A stretch of 6,729 nucleotides of DNA from Clostridia bacterium (GCA_017551645.1 JAFZLE010000205.1:1-6729), one strand, 5' to 3'. Numbered from the stretch's first letter, positions 1 to 6,126 are shown. Numbers and translations are program-made. The notes: generated from the letters alone by a model not told the origin.

Positions 1-811
1 AGAATTCAATGGCGCGGGCAAAGTGATCCGCGGCGGCATCCAGTTTTTCGGCGGGGGACGGGGGAGAGTAGGGCTTTGACTGCATGGCGCAGCTTATCTC
101 GTCGAATATCCAGGGGTTGCCCTGGGCTGCCCGCGCCACCATAACGCCGTCGCAGCGGGTAGCCTCAAGCATTTTCAGCGCGTCCTGACCGCTTCTGACG
201 TCCCCGTTGCCTATCACGGGTATGTCCAGCGCGGCTTTGACGCTGCCGATAAGATCCCAGTCCGCCCGGCCGGAATAGAACATGTCCCGGGTGCGGGGAT
301 GCACCGTAACGGCCGCGGCGCCTTCGCTTTGGGCTATCTTCGCTATCTCAACGCAGGTGATACTGTCCCGGTCCCAGCCTGCCCTAAGCTTGACCGTAAC
401 GGGCTTGGCGGATGCTTTGACCATGACGGAGATCAGCCTGCCCGCCAAAAGCGGCTGGGTCATGAGATAACAGCCTTCCTGGTTGGAGACGATCTTACGG
501 GCGGGACAGCCCAGGTTTAAGTCAAAAAACTCAAAAGGCGAGGGGTTAAGCCGCTTCACCGCCTCGCTCAGATAGTATTCCTCATGCCCGAACAGCTGCA
601 GCCCCGTGATGCCCTCGCGTTCACCCTTTCGCGTGAGCTGTATGTGCACGGGGCTGTTGGGACTGAATATGTATCCCTTGGCGGAAAGCATCTCGCTTAC
701 GCTCAGCGCGCAGCCGTGCTCAAAGGCGATCTCACGGGTGACAGGGTCGCTTATGCCTGCCATGGGGGCCAGAAACGCGCCGGAAGGGACGTTTATGCCG
801 CCGATCTTCAT
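1..811 (-). CDS. dusB: tRNA-dihydrouridine synthase, DusB-like (3' end cut by window edge)
   Basis: FMN-dependent enzyme that uses NADPH to reduce specific uridines in tRNA to dihydrouridine, in the cytoplasm. My translation gives 270 residues before the window ends; the family is usually about 310-340, so the C-terminal tRNA-binding helical part is missing. Visible family motifs are APMAGISD near residue 15 (flavin site), NLGCPARK with the expected catalytic Cys102, VKLRAGW with Lys141, VHPRTR with His171, IGNGD at 200-204, and VARAAQGNPWIF near 225-236 (phosphate binding). An oddity is the stretch after the catalytic motif, SNQEGCYLM, where relatives usually read close to NGEGSALM. The start ATG overlaps the stop of the preceding gene by one base (TGATG). 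The nearest Shine-Dalgarno-like AAGGA lies 12 bases upstream, which is long, so translation probably depends on coupling. The enzyme family is clear; the DusB subgroup is less certain. Confidence 0.93.
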   Translation of the reverse strand, partial: MKIGGINVPSGAFLAPMAGISDPVTREIAFEHGCALSVSEMLSAKGYIFSPNSPVHIQLTRKGEREGITGLQLFGHEEYYLSEAVKRLNPSPFEFFDLNLGCPARKIVSNQEGCYLMTQPLLAGRLISVMVKASAKPVTVKLRAGWDRDSITCVEIAKIAQSEGAAAVTVHPRTRDMFYSGRADWDLIGSVKAALDIPVIGNGDVRSGQDALKMLEATRCDGVMVARAAQGNPWIFDEISCAMQSKPYSPPSPAEKLDAAADHFARAIEF

Positions 812-1338
812 CAGCTTTCGGTGTCCTTGTACAGCTGGTCCTGCTTAAGCCCCGCGATCTTCCAGCCCTTCGCGTCACGGATCAGAGTAACGGTGTAGCG
901 CCCGCTTTTCCAGGCTTCGATGGAGGGGTGGTCGGTGGAGGCGTACTCGCTCTTTACGGAGCCGCTTATGTCGGACACATATTCAGTCACCACGCAGGAC
1001 ACGGTGCCCCTGAAGGGGGACCAGCGCAGATGCTCCAGCTTAAGGTCATAGTCAAAGGATGAAATATTATAAAACCAGTAGCTGGAAGACTCCGAGAACG
1101 CCGCCGCCAGCACGGGGTCGCTGTCCAGGAACTCCGCGGTGAAGTAACGGTTCAGCACGGCGGGGTCCTCCCTGGTCAGGCACACGTCCACACGCTTTTG
1201 CAGACCTTCGGATACGATTATATAGGAATTGGCGTAATTGAACGCCAGATAGAACGCGTACACCGCAAGGCACACGATCAGCGTGATGATGACCAGCTTT
1301 TTAGCGGCGAAAGCCGCCAGCCTGCGCAGGTATTTCAT
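811..1338 (-). CDS. Single-pass membrane protein with extracytoplasmic domain, unknown function
   Basis: I do not recognise this 175-residue protein as a named family. It has a basic N-terminus (MKYLRRLAAFAAKK), one hydrophobic segment at about residues 14-34, and then a soluble region of about 140 residues predicted to lie outside the cytoplasm by the positive-inside rule. The end of the soluble region (around 147-165, YTVTLIRDAKGWKIAGLKQ) has the strand-turn-strand pattern with a Gly-Trp-Lys turn often seen at the end of NTF2-like/SnoaL-like domains; that resemblance is only suggestive. The start ATG is supported by GAGGT seven bases upstream, which overlaps the stop codon of the ZorB-like gene. 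The gap to that gene is 10 bases, and the stop overlaps the dus start. Its position directly after a two-gene motor suggests an accessory or partner protein of that complex, but nothing in the sequence proves it. Confidence 0.85.
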   Translation of the reverse strand: MKYLRRLAAFAAKKLVIITLIVCLAVYAFYLAFNYANSYIIVSEGLQKRVDVCLTREDPAVLNRYFTAEFLDSDPVLAAAFSESSSYWFYNISSFDYDLKLEHLRWSPFRGTVSCVVTEYVSDISGSVKSEYASTDHPSIEAWKSGRYTVTLIRDAKGWKIAGLKQDQLYKDTES

Positions 1339-1348
1339 ATATCAGACC

Positions 1349-2476
1349 TCAAGAACCCATGATCTGCCGCGTGGCGTATACGCTTTCCTCGTCTATGAGG
1401 GAGAATTTTATCTCCACCCGGCGGGAAGCCTCTTTGTTTTCACTGCCGTCGGCATTGTATTTAAGCGAGGAAAACGAGCGCCCGGCCGCGGAGATCACTT
1501 TTTTGAACGCGGCTATGCCGCTGTTTGACAGCCGGAGGGTATTTCGCATATAAGTGTCGTCCAGCACGTACGATGCAACCGCCAGCGCGCGCTCCTGGCT
1601 AAGCTCCAGATTGTACAAAAACGCGTCGTAGCCCTGTTTGGCGGTGGAATCCGTATGGCCCTCTATGATGATCTCGGCCACATAGGGGCGGAATTCGTTG
1701 CTCAGCAGCACGCTTAAGTATACGGGCAGGAAGCGGTCCAGATAACGCATGCCTTCCGGTTTGAGCTCAGTCTTGCCGGAATCGAACAGCGCCGCGCCCG
1801 GCAGCACTATCGCGCCGGTCTCCTCGTCCACGTCCACCTGGATATTGTTGCGCTTGAAGGCATCGGACAGGGAGCGGATTATCTGGGTCTTTACGCCAAG
1901 CATCTGCTCCAGCTGAGCCTGGGCTTCGCTCAAACGGCTCTCGTACAGCGCGAGCTCGTTTTTGTACTGGGTCAAAAGCGCGTCGTTTTGCTGGCTGGAG
2001 GAGAGCAGGGAATTGTACTGCCCGCTCAGGCGGTTAAGCTCCGTCTGCTTCTGGCTTATCTGCGCCTGCAGGGCGTTTATCTGCTGGCTGAGCGTGTCGG
2101 AGTTGGCCTGCAGTGCGTCCCTTTCTGCCAGCGCCAGCGCCAAGTCTGCCCGCATGGCGTCTTTTTCGCTGCGCAGGTCTATGATCAGCATCTGGCTTTC
2201 CTCAAGCTCGCCCTGTATCGCTTCCAGCTGCTCCTGGGCGTCCTGCAGAATGATAACGGTCTGATCCAGTTCATCCTGGCTGGCTTTCGCGCGCGCTTCC
2301 GCTATCAGATACTGCTCCTGGGCCAGCTTGTACTTCTGTTCCTGCTCGTTGAGCGTGAACATCATGGAGAATATCACGAATATGAATATCAGCACCAGCA
2401 CGCTCATCATATCCGAGAAGGAGAGCCAGAACGAGCCGCTCTGACCGCCCTGGGAGGAACCTCTGAGGCGTTTCAT
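1349..2476 (-). CDS. MotB/OmpA-type stator protein, ZorB-like, with long coiled coil
   Basis: Predicted peptidoglycan-anchored subunit of an ion-driven membrane motor, 375 residues. The N-terminus is short and cytoplasmic, followed by one transmembrane helix at about 23-41. Asp22 in SFSDMMSVLVLIF sits where MotB and ZorB carry the ion-binding aspartate. Residues about 44-193 are rich in Gln, Glu, Leu and Ala with heptad character and look like one long coiled coil. The C-terminal OmpA-like domain follows: ALFDSGKTEL at 229-238, IEGHTDS at 271-277, NLELSQERA at 289-297 and EASRRVEIKF at 349-358, the residues that bind diaminopimelate-containing peptidoglycan. ZorB and MotB proteins are normally around 240-300 residues, so the coiled coil makes this one long. 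The start is supported by GGAGG six bases upstream inside the ZorA-like gene, and the two genes overlap by four bases (ATGA). Membership of the MotB/OmpA superfamily is firm; the ZorB assignment is an inference from the partner. Confidence 0.9.
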   Translation of the reverse strand: MKRLRGSSQGGQSGSFWLSFSDMMSVLVLIFIFVIFSMMFTLNEQEQKYKLAQEQYLIAEARAKASQDELDQTVIILQDAQEQLEAIQGELEESQMLIIDLRSEKDAMRADLALALAERDALQANSDTLSQQINALQAQISQKQTELNRLSGQYNSLLSSSQQNDALLTQYKNELALYESRLSEAQAQLEQMLGVKTQIIRSLSDAFKRNNIQVDVDEETGAIVLPGAALFDSGKTELKPEGMRYLDRFLPVYLSVLLSNEFRPYVAEIIIEGHTDSTAKQGYDAFLYNLELSQERALAVASYVLDDTYMRNTLRLSNSGIAAFKKVISAAGRSFSSLKYNADGSENKEASRRVEIKFSLIDEESVYATRQIMGS

Positions 2477-3849
2477 GCGCCGCCTCCGCTTTTGCGATTG
2501 GCGGCGTTATCCACCAGCCGGGACGCCTTTTCCACCCGCTTTATTATCTGGGTCATGCAGCCCTCAAAATACGCGATGCTTTCTTCCATATCGGCGTCCA
2601 GCTGCTTGCGGGCGTTCTCAAACGCGGTCCTGAGCTCAGCGGCAGAGGCGGCGAGCGCCTGCGCGCTTTCGCCGAGCAGTTCGCGGGAATCTTCCTGGAA
2701 CGCCTGGGAGGCCTTGGACACATCGTTCGCGGATGCTTTCAGGCGGTTGGTAAGCTCGTTCAGGGCATCTATGGCGTCGGTCTGGGAATTGATCACGGCT
2801 ACGGAGGCCTTGTTTGCCTCGTTCAGCTTCTCCATCTCCGCGTCGGCGTGCTTTATCAGCAGTTCGTACTTGTCCATAAGCAGGGTCAGGTCGGTCCTGA
2901 CGTCGTGTATAGCGCGGGCGGAGGCGGAGAAGTCGTTAAGCGCCTCGTTCACCCGCACAAGCGCCGTTTCCTGCTGGCGGCAAGTGGCCTGCATGGTGTC
3001 ACCCAGCGCCTTCAGCTGCCCTTCGAACATGCCGTTTATCTTGTCAAGATACGCGTTGGCGACTCCCTGCATGAGCTCCTGCTGCCTCTGGGCGGTGGTG
3101 TCCGCGAAGGAGGCCAGGGGTTCCACCAGGGCTTTTATGTTTTCACGGCTCATGGCCGCCGCCAGCTGCTTGAGCAGAGCGGTCTGTTCCTGCTGGTAGA
3201 TGGCTACCTGGGTCATGGGGTCTACCGACAGCACGCCCGCATACTTGGCCATGGCGTTGTAGAACTCGGTAAGGGTGTTCTGGGCGCTGGCGTGGGCGGC
3301 GCGGGTGAGTAAGGTAAAACTGATCGAAGCGATCACGCCGAAGATACTCGTCAAAAACGCGTACTTCATGCTGGACAGCAGCGTGTTCATGGAGGAGGTG
3401 ATGGTGCTGGCGTCCACGGAGTTCATTTCGCTCAGCGCCAGCGAAAGCCCCAGCAGCGTGCCCAAAAAGCCCAGGGACACCTGCACGCCCGGCAGCGCTT
3501 CGGTGAGCTTGGCGCGCCCGGGACCGTCTATCACCGTTTCCTCGTTTATGTAATCCTCGACGTTGGCGGGGTTGTGGTATTCCCCGTCCGCGAAGAACAG
3601 GTTGTTCAGATACTCGCTCCAGTGGGGCATAAGGCTGCCCCGGCCCAGGAACCTGTCTTCCTGCCAGCTGCGGCGCGCTTTGTCGCCCTGCTTTATCTGA
3701 TAGATCGCCTTTTTCAGGCGCTTGGTATTGCGGGTCACGGGAAGTATACAGCGGAACACGCCTATAAGAAACAGCGCGATGATGATGCCATACACCACTA
3801 CGCTTATGCCGCCGCCCATCCAGGAGGTTATTTTCTGCCAGATATTCAT
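2473..3849 (-). CDS. MotA/TolQ/ExbB-type proton-channel protein, ZorA-like, with long cytoplasmic tail
   Basis: Predicted channel subunit of an ion-driven motor. From the chosen start it has 458 residues: a transmembrane helix at about 14-33, a cytoplasmic stretch, then the paired helices typical of MotA/ExbB proteins at about 120-139 (PGVQVSLGFLGTLLGLSLAL) and 163-182 (YAFLTSIFGVIASISFTLL). Thr131 and Thr167 fall where this superfamily has pore-lining polar residues. Residues about 185-458 form a long, mostly helical, Ala/Gln/Glu-rich tail, the feature that separates ZorA from MotA and ExbB. This tail is shorter than in well-studied E. coli ZorA. I chose ATG at 3849 because a GGGGG ribosome site lies five bases upstream. 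An ATG at 3864 and a TTG at 3873 are in frame, but the predicted transcript begins near 3882, leaving them almost no leader. The stop overlaps the ZorB-like start. MotA/ExbB membership is firm; ZorA-like is likely rather than certain. Confidence 0.9.
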   Translation of the reverse strand: MNIWQKITSWMGGGISVVVYGIIIALFLIGVFRCILPVTRNTKRLKKAIYQIKQGDKARRSWQEDRFLGRGSLMPHWSEYLNNLFFADGEYHNPANVEDYINEETVIDGPGRAKLTEALPGVQVSLGFLGTLLGLSLALSEMNSVDASTITSSMNTLLSSMKYAFLTSIFGVIASISFTLLTRAAHASAQNTLTEFYNAMAKYAGVLSVDPMTQVAIYQQEQTALLKQLAAAMSRENIKALVEPLASFADTTAQRQQELMQGVANAYLDKINGMFEGQLKALGDTMQATCRQQETALVRVNEALNDFSASARAIHDVRTDLTLLMDKYELLIKHADAEMEKLNEANKASVAVINSQTDAIDALNELTNRLKASANDVSKASQAFQEDSRELLGESAQALAASAAELRTAFENARKQLDADMEESIAYFEGCMTQIIKRVEKASRLVDNAANRKSGGGA

Positions 3850-3883
3850 CGGTACCCCCGTCATATATTTCAAAACTATTATA

Positions 3884-3905
3884 CCCGCATTATATCACCT
3901 GCGGG
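3884..3905. promoter_or_regulatory. Inner 6-bp inverted repeat around the -10 box, possible operator
   Basis: CCCGCA (3884-3889) and TGCGGG (3900-3905) are exact reverse complements flanking the TATAAT, with a 10-bp spacer. Its centre is within two bases of the centre of the outer 13-bp repeat. A repressor bound here would block the -10 box directly. A 6-bp repeat alone is not strong evidence; the nesting and placement are what make it notable. Confidence 0.4.
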
Positions 3906-3917
3906 CTGTTATTGCAA
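3889..3917 (-). promoter_or_regulatory. Extended -10 sigma-A type promoter of the ZorAB-like operon
   Basis: Read on the minus strand, TTGCAA (3912-3917) is followed after 17 bases by a perfect TATAAT (3889-3894), and TG one base before the -10 gives an extended -10 (TGATATAAT). The predicted transcription start is near 3882, giving a leader of about 33 bases to the ATG at 3849. A second TATAAT at 3878-3883 has no acceptable -35 partner. Confidence 0.8.
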
Positions 3918-3965
3918 ATATATGACGGAAAAATTACATTAAATGTTCCAGTAATAAAACGCAGT

Positions 3966-4286
3966 TTACCGGCCCGCGGTCATGGGTTCAGTCATGCCGA
4001 GCTCGCGGGCGTGGAAAGACAGTACGCGGGGAGAAAGTTCCCGCTCGATCTCGAATTCCGCCTTGTTTATGCGGTTATTGAGGCCTATGGTCTCTTGCTC
4101 AAGGGCGCTGAGCTGAGCGGACGCCCTGGCGCTGCCGGAGGCCATGATCATGAGGGAAGTAAAGAAAAAACAGGCACACAGGATGAGCGCCAGCAGCGGC
4201 AGCAGTGACAGACTGCTCTTCGCGCGCCTTATCTGAGCGCTTTTTGCCCGACAGCTCACGCCGTTTCCCCTGTACGCGCCGGTCAT
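3966..4286 (-). CDS. Small single-pass membrane protein resembling FtsL/DivIC divisome proteins
   Basis: The 106-residue protein has the FtsL/DivIC layout: a basic cytoplasmic N-terminus (residues 1-25), one hydrophobic helix at about 26-49, a short helical coiled-coil-like stretch at about 56-85 (QLSALEQETIGLNNRINKAE), and a C-terminal SPRVLSFHARELGMTEP at 85-101. The last part resembles the ending seen in many septum-formation initiator proteins, where an Ala-Arg pair precedes Leu-Gly-Met/Leu and a proline. Such proteins bridge cell-wall synthases and the division ring outside the membrane. It is not next to mraW (rsmH), ftsI or another cell-wall gene here, the usual place of ftsL. The start ATG has a run of six G six bases upstream and a -10 box about 30 bases upstream. 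The assignment rests on architecture and a short motif, so another small coiled-coil membrane protein is possible. Confidence 0.65.
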   Translation of the reverse strand: MTGAYRGNGVSCRAKSAQIRRAKSSLSLLPLLALILCACFFFTSLMIMASGSARASAQLSALEQETIGLNNRINKAEFEIERELSPRVLSFHARELGMTEPMTAGR

Positions 4287-4316
4287 CTATTTCCCCCCAA
4301 TCTTACAAACATAAAG

Positions 4317-4322
4317 ATTATA
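4317..4322 (-). promoter_or_regulatory. -10 box of the FtsL/DivIC-like gene
   Basis: A perfect TATAAT on the minus strand, about 30 bases before the ATG at 4286 and just after the terminator of the upstream operon. No convincing -35 hexamer is present at 16-18 bases (the 17-base position reads GCAGAA), so the promoter is either weak or activator-dependent. Confidence 0.5.
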
Positions 4323-4367
4323 AACCGGGAGGATTACCATTCTGCTAAGGGAGCAAAACAAATCAAT

Positions 4368-4387
4368 AAAAAAACCGAAGTCGGTTT
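4368..4387 (-). terminator. Rho-independent terminator of the degV-GNAT operon
   Basis: On the minus strand AAACCGA and TCGGTTT form a 7-bp stem (loop of two, or a 6-bp stem with a four-base ACTT loop), and the seven-T run begins in the last stem bases and continues past them. It lies about 80 bases after the GNAT stop codon and before the -10 box of the next gene. A second GC-rich partial hairpin lies between it and the GNAT stop, at about 4416-4445. Confidence 0.8.
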
Positions 4388-4468
4388 GAAATAAATCTTT
4401 ACGAATATGAAACAAACGGCCCGGCGCCTGTTTTCTGCGGGCTGAGCCGTGCCGTTATATGTGTTTTT

Positions 4469-4993
4469 TTACAGTTCTATCCAGTACCGCTGTTCGACTT
4501 CGCCGTCAGAGTTCACGAACTCGTTTTCCAGCACTCCGCCGTTGTTTATTATGGATCTCGCGGAACCGATATTGGTTTTTTCGCAGGTCATCAGCACGCG
4601 GGTGATGCCAAGTTTGCGGCACTCGTCCAGCGCCAGGCGGATCATCTTTGTGGCGTAGCCTTTTCTTCTTTCGCTGGGTCTGATGCCGTCGCCTATGTGC
4701 CCGCCTTCTTTCAGCAGCGCGTCGCTCAGGTAATGGCGGATGTTGACCGCTCCCAGCAGCCTGTCCCTGTCTTCGTCAAGCATGAAAAACACGCTGTCGG
4801 GCACCAGACCGTCCGCGGCGGTTTTGCATTCCAGATGCTCAAGGTAATACTCAAAATCGTGCCAGTCGTTTTTAAATATCGCCCAGGGGGAGTGGTTAGT
4901 GTGATTTACTTCCTGGTCATGCTTCCACTCGTCCAGCATCTCCGTCAGCTGCGTTTTGTACTGTTCGGACAATTTGATCAGTTTAAGACCCAT
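4469..4993 (-). CDS. GNAT-family N-acetyltransferase, COG3981 type
   Basis: Cytoplasmic acetyltransferase that would transfer an acetyl group from acetyl-CoA to an unknown substrate. The 174 residues cover a complete single GNAT domain. The acetyl-CoA-binding motif A is clear: GGHIGDGIRPSERRKGYA at 97-114, with Arg109-x-x-Gly112-x-Ala114 as the pyrophosphate-binding loop, then the helix KMIRLALDECRKLGI. The later NIGSARSIINNGGVLENE (141-158) is the motif B region with the Asn that starts the family's second conserved helix. LLGAVNIRHYL (79-89) and the terminal QRYWIEL match my memory of the COG3981 group. The start is supported by GAGAGG six bases upstream. It follows degV by 27 bases and shares its promoter and terminator, so the two form an operon, although no functional link between them is evident. 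Confidence 0.92.
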   Translation of the reverse strand: MGLKLIKLSEQYKTQLTEMLDEWKHDQEVNHTNHSPWAIFKNDWHDFEYYLEHLECKTAADGLVPDSVFFMLDEDRDRLLGAVNIRHYLSDALLKEGGHIGDGIRPSERRKGYATKMIRLALDECRKLGITRVLMTCEKTNIGSARSIINNGGVLENEFVNSDGEVEQRYWIEL

Positions 4994-5020
4994 GTTTGAC
5001 CTCTCGATGAATGGCCGATC

Positions 5021-6028
5021 CTATATCCTGTGCGCGGCCTCGGGGCGGGCGGTGTTTTCCGGGCAGTCCGGAATATCGCTTCTCGCCTGGTCCTTGTCCC
5101 GCTTGAGCAGGTTCGGGATATTGGGCAGGTTGGGCAGGGAGATGGCGGGCTTGTCCTTTCTGAACTCTGCGTCGCCCATAAAGAACAGCGCCAGTGCGCC
5201 CGGACCCACGTGGGAGCCGGTCACGGGCTCGTAATCCACAAGCATGATGTCCCGGGGCGGATGCTTCTTGTTGAGCAGTTTTATAAGGTACTCGACGTCT
5301 TCCGGGCAATCCGCGTGGGCGATGCCGACGGTCTGGCTTTCGCCGTCCCTGACCAGTTTGTCGTACCTGTCCGCTATCATGTCTATGGACCTGCGCCGCC
5401 CCAGAGCCTTCAGGAAGGAAACGATCCTGCCTTCCGTGTTGCCTTTGAGCAGGGGCTTTATGTTGAGCACCGTGCCCACCCAGGCCGCCGCGTTGGAGAG
5501 CCTGCCCGTGTTTTTAAGGTGCATAAGGTCGTCAACGGTAAATACCTGGCACATCTCGGGCACACGGCGCCTAAGTTCCTCGGCGGTCTCTGCCGCGGTC
5601 TTTCCGGCGTCGCGGGCGTCCGCTGCCATTAAGGCGAAAAAGCCTTCGCCCAGCGACGCACCCAGGGTATCCACCGTTTCTATGCGCCGGCCGGGATATT
5701 CCTCCATCAGTTCGTTTGCCACGCTGACCGCCACGGAAAAGGACCCGCTTATACCCGAAGACATGCCCACATACACCGCATCCTCGCCGGATGAAACGCA
5801 CTCTTCAAATATGCTGCGGTATTTGTCCGGAGAGATAAGGGAGGTGCTCACTTTGGTGCCGCCGCGTATGGCGTCGTAGAAAGCCTTTGAGTCAAATTTT
5901 TCGGTATCAAGGCAGGAGTACTCTTTGCCGTTTATGTAATAATTGAAAGCTGCCACCCCGATGCCTCTTTGTTTAAGCACAGGGGTGGGCAGATTTGCGG
6001 AAGTATCCGTTATAACTCTGAAGCTCAT
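5021..6028 (-). CDS. degV: DegV-family fatty-acid-binding protein with C-terminal extension
   Basis: DegV proteins bind a single long-chain fatty acid; in Firmicutes some (FakB) present it to the kinase FakA, which phosphorylates it for phospholipid synthesis. The family signature is complete: ITDTSANLP at 6-14, TSLISPDKY at 62-70 (the loop that contacts the carboxylate), SSGISGSF at 90-97, TVDTLGASLGEG at 118-129, DDLMHLKNTGRLS at 166-178 followed by GTVLNIKPLL at 185-194, and SHVGPGALALFF at 272-283. The usual fold ends near residue 287. About 48 further residues follow, starting with a Pro/Asn-rich LPNLPNIPNLLKR and ending in a charged tail. The start ATG has GAGGAG nine bases upstream and lies 26 bases from the predicted transcription start. 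The specific symbol is generic for the family; whether it acts as a FakB cannot be decided because no fakA is in the window. Confidence 0.94.
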   Translation of the reverse strand: MSFRVITDTSANLPTPVLKQRGIGVAAFNYYINGKEYSCLDTEKFDSKAFYDAIRGGTKVSTSLISPDKYRSIFEECVSSGEDAVYVGMSSGISGSFSVAVSVANELMEEYPGRRIETVDTLGASLGEGFFALMAADARDAGKTAAETAEELRRRVPEMCQVFTVDDLMHLKNTGRLSNAAAWVGTVLNIKPLLKGNTEGRIVSFLKALGRRRSIDMIADRYDKLVRDGESQTVGIAHADCPEDVEYLIKLLNKKHPPRDIMLVDYEPVTGSHVGPGALALFFMGDAEFRKDKPAISLPNLPNIPNLLKRDKDQARSDIPDCPENTARPEAAHRI

Positions 6029-6060
6029 TTATAGTATCTCCTCATCTAATGTACGATATT

Positions 6061-6089
6061 ATTATACTTCAAGAGCTATATTATGTCAA
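6061..6089 (-). promoter_or_regulatory. Perfect consensus sigma-A promoter of degV-GNAT operon
   Basis: On the minus strand TTGACA (6084-6089) and TATAAT (6061-6066) are both exact consensus hexamers, separated by exactly 17 bases. Transcription should start near 6054, giving a leader of about 26 bases with GAGGAG at 6038-6043. This predicts strong constitutive expression unless a repressor intervenes; no obvious operator palindrome is seen. Confidence 0.88.
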
Positions 6090-6126
6090 TACTTATTTGA
6101 GCGTGTTTCGGGCCGATGGCGTCTGG

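Larger units (their letters stand above)
3858..3928. repeat. Perfect 13-bp inverted repeat bracketing the ZorAB-like promoter
   Basis: Arms CCGTCATATATTT (3858-3870) and AAATATATGACGG (3916-3928) are exact reverse complements, separated by 45 bp. The upstream arm overlaps the end of the -35 box, and the downstream arm lies in the leader and touches the GGGGG ribosome site. No flanking target-site duplication is visible, so it looks like a pair of operator half-sites or an RNA-level switch rather than a transposon end. Its function is inferred from position only. Confidence 0.7.

Noticed and set aside
1988..3199. A long open frame on the plus strand opposite the ZorAB-like genes.
   Set aside because: It runs exactly antisense to two clear protein families, its translation has low-complexity composition and no recognisable domain, and GC-rich DNA commonly leaves the opposite strand open.
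1349..3849. A flagellar stator MotAB pair.
   Set aside because: The channel protein has three predicted helices and a long C-terminal tail rather than the four-helix MotA layout, and no chemotaxis or flagellar gene is nearby.
3873..3873. TTG at 3873 (or ATG at 3864) as start of the ZorA-like gene.
   Set aside because: The predicted transcription start near 3882 leaves 9-18 bases of leader with no ribosome site, whereas ATG at 3849 has GGGGG five bases upstream.
3858..3928. A miniature transposable element with 13-bp terminal inverted repeats.
   Set aside because: There is no target-site duplication, the element would be only 71 bp, and it coincides exactly with a functional-looking promoter and ribosome site.
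3929..3946. A possible weak terminator after the FtsL-like gene (ACATT/AATGT followed by five T on the minus strand).
   Set aside because: The stem is only 4-5 AT-rich pairs, too weak to be called; read-through into the motor operon cannot be excluded.
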